DNA of 16,713 nucleotides from CAYQAJ01 sp964415245 (GTDB lineage Bacteria; Planctomycetota; Planctomycetia; Pirellulales; Pirellulaceae). Both the position numbers and the translations under genes were made by a program. The stretch spans positions 1 to 16,713 of the forward strand of contig CAYQAJ010000098.1 of NCBI GenBank assembly GCA_964415245.1. Reading direction: 5' to 3'. Below, one piece after another: positions 13,311 to 16,713 of the stretch (the first letter of the stretch is position 1; each line of letters opens with the position of its first letter). Under the pieces are notes generated by a model that searched no databases, had not been told where the DNA came from, and was given only the letters and a program-made list of their open reading frames with translations.

Positions 13311-14168
13311 ATGTCCCTCAAAGTCTACATCAACGGCACGCTGTACGACAAGGAAGACGCCAAGGTCAGCGTCTACGACCACGGCCTGTTGTACGGCGAC
13401 GGCGTGTTCGAGGGCTTGCGCGTTTACGGTGGCAAGGTGTTCCGGCTCGAAGCGCACTTGGATCGACTGTGGAACTCGGCCAAGGCCATCTGGCTCACGA
13501 TTCCCATGTCGCGCCCGGAAATGGCCCGCGCCGTCAACGATACCGTGCGGACCAACCAGATCGACGACGGCTACGTGCGGTTGGTCGTCACCCGTGGCGC
13601 CGGCACGTTGGGGCTCGACCCCAACCGCTGCAGCGACCCGCAGGTGATCGTCATCGCCGACCGCATCACGCTCTACCCCGAGGAGTTTTACAACAGCGGC
13701 CTGGAGATCGTCACCGTCAGCACAATTCGCAATCATCCCGCGGCACTCAACGCCCGCATTAAGTCGCTCAACTATCTGAACAACATCCTGGCCAAGATCG
13801 AGGGGTTGCAGGCCGGCTGCATCGAGGCCCTCATGCTCAACCACCAGGGCGAAGTGGCCGAGTGTACGGGCGACAACATCTTCATCGTGCTGGGGGGCGA
13901 AGTGCTCACGCCGCCGGTCGAGGCCAGTATTCTCGAAGGAATCACCCGCGCCACCGTCATCGACCTGGCCCGCGAGGCCGGCTACCCGGTGCGCGAGACG
14001 CCGCTCACGCGGCACGATATCTACATCGCCGACGAGTGCTTTTTGACGGGAAGCGCGGCCGAGATCGTGCCGGTGGTGAAACTCGACAGCCGCACCATCG
14101 GCGACGGCAAGCCCGGCAAAATCACCCGCGACTTGACCGAGCGGTTCCGCAAGCTGACGCGTGGGTGA
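13311..14168 (+). CDS. ilvE: Class IV aminotransferase, probably branched-chain amino acid aminotransferase
   Basis: PLP-dependent transfer of an amino group between branched-chain amino acids (Leu, Ile, Val) and 2-oxoglutarate; cytoplasmic. The 285-residue protein is the usual length for fold type IV enzymes. Characteristic pieces are YGDGVFEGLRVYGGKVFRLE (28-47), the PLP-binding lysine K151 in NARIKSLNYLNNILAK, ECTGDNIFIV (184-193), the phosphate-binding region EGITRATVIDLA (209-220) and ECFLTGSAAEIVPV (242-255). ATG 13311 gives MSLKVYINGTLYDKEDAKVS, the normal N-terminus; the frame extends 12 codons further but without conservation. No Shine-Dalgarno is visible. It has its own upstream region behind the lolD terminator. 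D-amino-acid aminotransferase or aminodeoxychorismate lyase is the alternative, but the EGLRVYGGKVFRLEAHL region favours IlvE. Confidence 0.87.
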   Translation: MSLKVYINGTLYDKEDAKVSVYDHGLLYGDGVFEGLRVYGGKVFRLEAHLDRLWNSAKAIWLTIPMSRPEMARAVNDTVRTNQIDDGYVRLVVTRGAGTLGLDPNRCSDPQVIVIADRITLYPEEFYNSGLEIVTVSTIRNHPAALNARIKSLNYLNNILAKIEGLQAGCIEALMLNHQGEVAECTGDNIFIVLGGEVLTPPVEASILEGITRATVIDLAREAGYPVRETPLTRHDIYIADECFLTGSAAEIVPVVKLDSRTIGDGKPGKITRDLTERFRKLTRG

Positions 14169-14248
14169 GAGCAGAGAGCGGCGGTGGCCCAGCGTCATGG
14201 TAGCACTCGCGTGCCGTGCGCTCGCGATACTTGTGTGCGCGGCACCAG

Positions 14249-14284
14249 CGTCCATACCGTCCATTTCGTCCATATCGTCCATTG
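14249..14284. repeat. Four 9-bp tandem repeats (CGTCCATNN)
   Basis: CGTCCATAC, CGTCCATTT, CGTCCATAT and CGTCCATTG follow one another in the 258-bp gap between the aminotransferase and dGTPase genes. The period is 9, a multiple of 3, so on the minus strand it reads as repeated Met-Asp codons in a spurious frame. Confidence 0.85.
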
Positions 14285-14326
14285 CCCGACGTTCTGAATT
14301 GCCGCGTGCGCGCCGGCCGGGCCGAA

Positions 14327-14346
14327 CCTCGGCCTTCCGACCGAGG
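14327..14346. repeat. Short inverted repeat upstream of the dGTPase gene
   Basis: CCTCGG (14327-14332) can pair with CCGAGG (14341-14346) around an 8-base loop. Five T follow 11 bases later, too far for a standard intrinsic terminator, so its role is open. Confidence 0.35.
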
Positions 14347-14426
14347 CTATTGGCGGTTTTTCGTTCGTCGCGGTATCGTGGATTCAGCAACTTGTCGTTC
14401 TTTAGCCCTCGCAGCGTGTTAGTACC

Positions 14427-15578
14427 GTGCAAACCATCGTCGAGCGTGAAGCCTTGCTCTTGGCACCTTATGCCATGCACAGTGCCGATTCGCGCGGGCG
14501 GCGGTATCCCGAGCCGGCCCATCCTTATCGCGGGCCGTTTCAGCGCGATCGCGACCGCATCCTGCACAGCGCCGCCTATCGCCGGCTGAACGGAAAGATG
14601 CAGGTGTTCACCGGCGACATGGGGGACTACCACCGCACGCGGCTCACCCACACGCAGGAAGTGGCGTCGATCGCGAGAACCCTCGGCCGGGCACTGCGGC
14701 TGAACGAAGACCTGATCGAGGCGCTGGCGCTGGTGCACGACATCGGCCATCCGCCGTTCGGCCACGCGGGTGAAGACGCGCTCGACGAGTGCCTCGCCGA
14801 CGAAGGGGGCTTCAGCCACAACCGCCAGGCGCTGGTGATCGTCGAAGAGCTGGAGCTGCGGTATCCCGAATTCCCCGGACTCAACCTCACCTGGGAAACG
14901 CTCGAAGGGCAACAGACGCGCGCCAGCAAAGGGGCCGATGCATCGTCGGAGTCGCCGACCGCGTCGTCACCGGATTCCGCGCCGGGGCACTTGCTCGAAG
15001 TGAAAGTGGTCGAGGCGGCCGACAGCATCACCTACGATGCGCACGACACCGACGACGCCATCGAGCTGGGGCTGGTCGAGATCGGCGAGCTGGAAGCGAT
15101 CGCGCTGGCCCGCGAGTGCCTGCAACGCGTGCGCGAGCGATTCGGCGACGTGCAGGGCGAAGTGCTGCGGCGGGCGGTTGTTCACGAACTGATCGACCGA
15201 CAGGTGAGCGACGTGCTGACGCACACCATGAGTGTGCTTGTCCAGAACGCTCCGCACAGTGCCGAGGCGGCGCGTCGGGCCGACGTGCCCGTATGCGGCA
15301 GCGCCGGGCTGATCGAACAGAAGGCCGAACTCGAGGATTTCCTGAAGAAACGCGTGTATCGCCATCCGCGGCTCATCGAGGTCCGCCGCAAGGCCCAACA
15401 GCGGCTCCGCGCCATGCTGGAACTATACGCGGAGCGAACGGACTTGATGCCCGAGAAGTTTCAGGCACGTGCGGCAAGAGTGGGGCCGCGGCGGAGCGCC
15501 GCCGACTACCTGGCCGGCATGACCGACCGCTACTGCGATGAACAATACCAGCGACATTTTGGGGGGAAAGTGTGCTGA
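14427..15578 (+). CDS. dgt: Deoxyguanosinetriphosphate triphosphohydrolase-like protein (HD domain)
   Basis: By family, hydrolyses dGTP or other dNTPs to the nucleoside and triphosphate, adjusting dNTP pools. The 383-residue protein starts with the family pattern LLAPYAMHSADSRGRRYPEP (11-30), then PFQRDRDRILHSAAYRRL (37-54). The HD metal ligands are H75 (RLTHTQEV), H104-D105 (LVHDIGHPPFGHAGE) and D207 (YDAHDTDD). H131 lies in FSHNRQAL. Residues about 163-187 are a Ser/Ala/Pro-rich linker where relatives usually have a shorter conserved segment. The start is GTG 14427: the frame has a stop at 14403-14405 and the next start, ATG 14475, would remove the conserved LLAPYAM region. No Shine-Dalgarno is visible. 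A role in dNTP control or phage resistance is known for some relatives; housekeeping is the default here. Confidence 0.92.
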   Translation: MQTIVEREALLLAPYAMHSADSRGRRYPEPAHPYRGPFQRDRDRILHSAAYRRLNGKMQVFTGDMGDYHRTRLTHTQEVASIARTLGRALRLNEDLIEALALVHDIGHPPFGHAGEDALDECLADEGGFSHNRQALVIVEELELRYPEFPGLNLTWETLEGQQTRASKGADASSESPTASSPDSAPGHLLEVKVVEAADSITYDAHDTDDAIELGLVEIGELEAIALARECLQRVRERFGDVQGEVLRRAVVHELIDRQVSDVLTHTMSVLVQNAPHSAEAARRADVPVCGSAGLIEQKAELEDFLKKRVYRHPRLIEVRRKAQQRLRAMLELYAERTDLMPEKFQARAARVGPRRSAADYLAGMTDRYCDEQYQRHFGGKVC

Positions 15579-15674
15579 CTAGCGCAAGTCGCCTTGTTAG
15601 AATGGGCCTCTGCGCCGGCGGCGGCTAGCGACATGGCCGCGCCGGGCAATGGCGATCCCACGCGGGCAACCACC

Positions 15675-16713
15675 ATGGCCATCTGGATACTTCGCTGTGC
15701 CTTCCTGCTGGTGGCGGCGGGCGTCGGACTGTCGCTGATGCCGCAGTACCGCGAAGTCCCCTGGGCGCCGTTCGTTTCGGTAATGGTGGGGGCCCTGGTG
15801 ATCGTCGGCGTCGACGCGATCATTCCCCGCAAGCGGATCGACCTCATCTCCAGCCTTTACTTCGGCGTGGTGGTGGGGCTGATTCTTTCCTACTTGGTGA
15901 TGCTGGCCCTGACCCCCCTGTTCGAGAGCGCCGAGGGGCAGAACCTGCGGGCGGTGGTGCAGTTGGTGGTGTCGGTCGGTCTGTGCTACGTGTGCGTCAG
16001 CCTGCTGATGCAGACTAAGGATGACTTCCGCTTCATCATCCCCTACATCGAGTTCGCCAAGGAAGTGAAAGGGCTCAAGCCCTACATTCTCGATACCAGC
16101 GTGGTGATCGACGGCCGCATCGCCGACGTGGTCGAAACCGGCGTGCTCGACAATCAACTCGTCATGCCGCGATTCGTGCTGCAGGAGCTGCAATCGATCG
16201 CCGACAGCAACGACAAGCTGCGCCGAGCTCGCGGCAGGCGGGGGCTTGACGTGCTCAACCGCCTGCGGGGCAATACGAACGTCGATCTCAAGATCGAAGA
16301 CCTGGAGCTGCCGGAAATGGCGGGCCAACCTGTCGACACCAAGCTCGTGCTGTTGGCCAAGCACCTCGACGGCAAAATCGTCACGGGCGACTATAACCTC
16401 AACAAGGTCGCCCGGCTGCACAACGTGGCCGTGATCAACCTCAACGACATCTCCAATGCCCTCAAGCCGGTGTTCCTTCCCGGCGAGGAAGTGGACGTGC
16501 GGATCCTCAAGCCCGGCGAGGGAGAAGGGCAAGGGGTCGGCTACCTCGACGACGGCACGATGGTGGTCATCGAGGGGGGACGCGACCACATCCACGAGAC
16601 CGTGCGCATCGCCGTTACCAGCGTACTGCAGACCAGCGCCGGCCGCATGGTCTTCGGCCGAATGGGAGGTGCCAATTCCGCGCAGGCGGAAAGGAGCGCC
16701 TCGGGCACGGGAC
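15675..16713 (+). CDS. Membrane PIN-TRAM domain protein, YacL-like (partial, 3' end off window)
   Basis: The frame is open to the right edge (346 codons visible). Residues 1-112 contain four hydrophobic segments, about 2-21, 33-49, 60-82 and 93-112. A PIN nuclease-like domain follows (137-258): LDTSVVIDGRIADV (139-152) with D140, E171 in VLQELQSIAD, D221 in VDTKL and D239 in TGDYNLNK. A TRAM RNA-binding domain covers about 263-329 (LPGEEVDVRILKPG, YLDDGTMVVIEGG, TSVLQTSAGRMVF). This matches Bacillus subtilis YacL closely in order and sequence, so it is probably a membrane-bound RNA-binding protein or RNase of unknown substrate. The retained acidic residues suggest possible activity. An in-frame ATG at 15633 would add 14 residues; 15675 is preferred because the TM segment starts there. 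It follows dgt after 96 bp. Confidence 0.92.
   Translation, partial: MAIWILRCAFLLVAAGVGLSLMPQYREVPWAPFVSVMVGALVIVGVDAIIPRKRIDLISSLYFGVVVGLILSYLVMLALTPLFESAEGQNLRAVVQLVVSVGLCYVCVSLLMQTKDDFRFIIPYIEFAKEVKGLKPYILDTSVVIDGRIADVVETGVLDNQLVMPRFVLQELQSIADSNDKLRRARGRRGLDVLNRLRGNTNVDLKIEDLELPEMAGQPVDTKLVLLAKHLDGKIVTGDYNLNKVARLHNVAVINLNDISNALKPVFLPGEEVDVRILKPGEGEGQGVGYLDDGTMVVIEGGRDHIHETVRIAVTSVLQTSAGRMVFGRMGGANSAQAERSASGTG

Noticed and set aside
13200..14912. Minus-strand open frame of 570 codons
   Set aside because: It is antisense to the aminotransferase and dGTPase genes, which have clear catalytic motifs. It has no domain, and its Met-Asp run comes from the 9-bp repeat.
14427..15578. dGTPase as part of an antiphage system
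   Set aside because: Neighbours are housekeeping genes and no defence partner is visible, so a metabolic role is the simpler reading.
15597..16595. Minus-strand open frame of 332 codons
   Set aside because: Antisense to the PIN-TRAM gene, whose plus-strand product matches YacL closely; the minus frame is His-rich and shows no domain.

Overview
The window is GC-rich, densely coding bacterial chromosome. It most resembles a planctomycete of the Pirellulales type. The support is the combination of a eukaryote-like UDP-sugar pyrophosphorylase, a TM-anchored cyclophilin, a large membrane-anchored protein of no recognised family, few Shine-Dalgarno sites, and many 7-9 bp tandem repeats between genes. 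This placement is inference from gene content and style; no rRNA or other taxonomic marker is present. No tRNA, rRNA, insertion sequence, phage gene or CRISPR array was seen.

Layout. 1-570 (minus) is the 5' part of a secreted protein with an HExxH zinc-protease motif, running off the left edge. 782-898 is a possible 38-residue membrane microprotein. 951-2354 is a UAP1-like UDP-sugar pyrophosphorylase. 2385-3608 (minus) is a membrane-anchored cyclophilin, convergent with the pyrophosphorylase. A divergent gap holding a stable hairpin and a perfect 12-bp palindrome leads to rsmD (3825-4502) and a small cupin (4515-4880). A 382-bp gap carries an 8-bp tandem array. 5263-8175 is a 970-residue membrane-anchored protein of no recognised family. 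After a 367-bp gap come lysS (8543-10141), a lolC/E-type permease (10422-12116), a lolD-type ATPase (12154-13146, followed by a Rho-independent terminator), an ilvE-like aminotransferase (13311-14168), a dGTPase (14427-15578) and a YacL-like membrane PIN-TRAM protein (15675 to the right edge).

Function. Most genes are housekeeping: cell-envelope precursor supply (UDP-sugar), periplasmic folding (cyclophilin), ribosome modification (RsmD), translation (LysRS), outer-membrane lipoprotein export (LolCE/LolD), branched-chain amino acid metabolism and dNTP control. Apart from the lolE-lolD pair and possibly rsmD-cupin, genes are separated by gaps long enough for their own promoters.

Most unusual. 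(1) Short tandem repeats of period 7, 8, 9 or 10 bp lie in most gaps of the right two-thirds, and one cluster is translated as a roughly 100-residue N-terminal extension of the LolD-like ATPase. (2) Two copies of a repeat form an imperfect inverted repeat across the lysS-lolE gap. (3) The 970-residue protein may carry two similar C-terminal modules. (4) RsmD has SPPY where the family normally has (D/N)PPY. I found no clear evidence of a new defence or mobile system.
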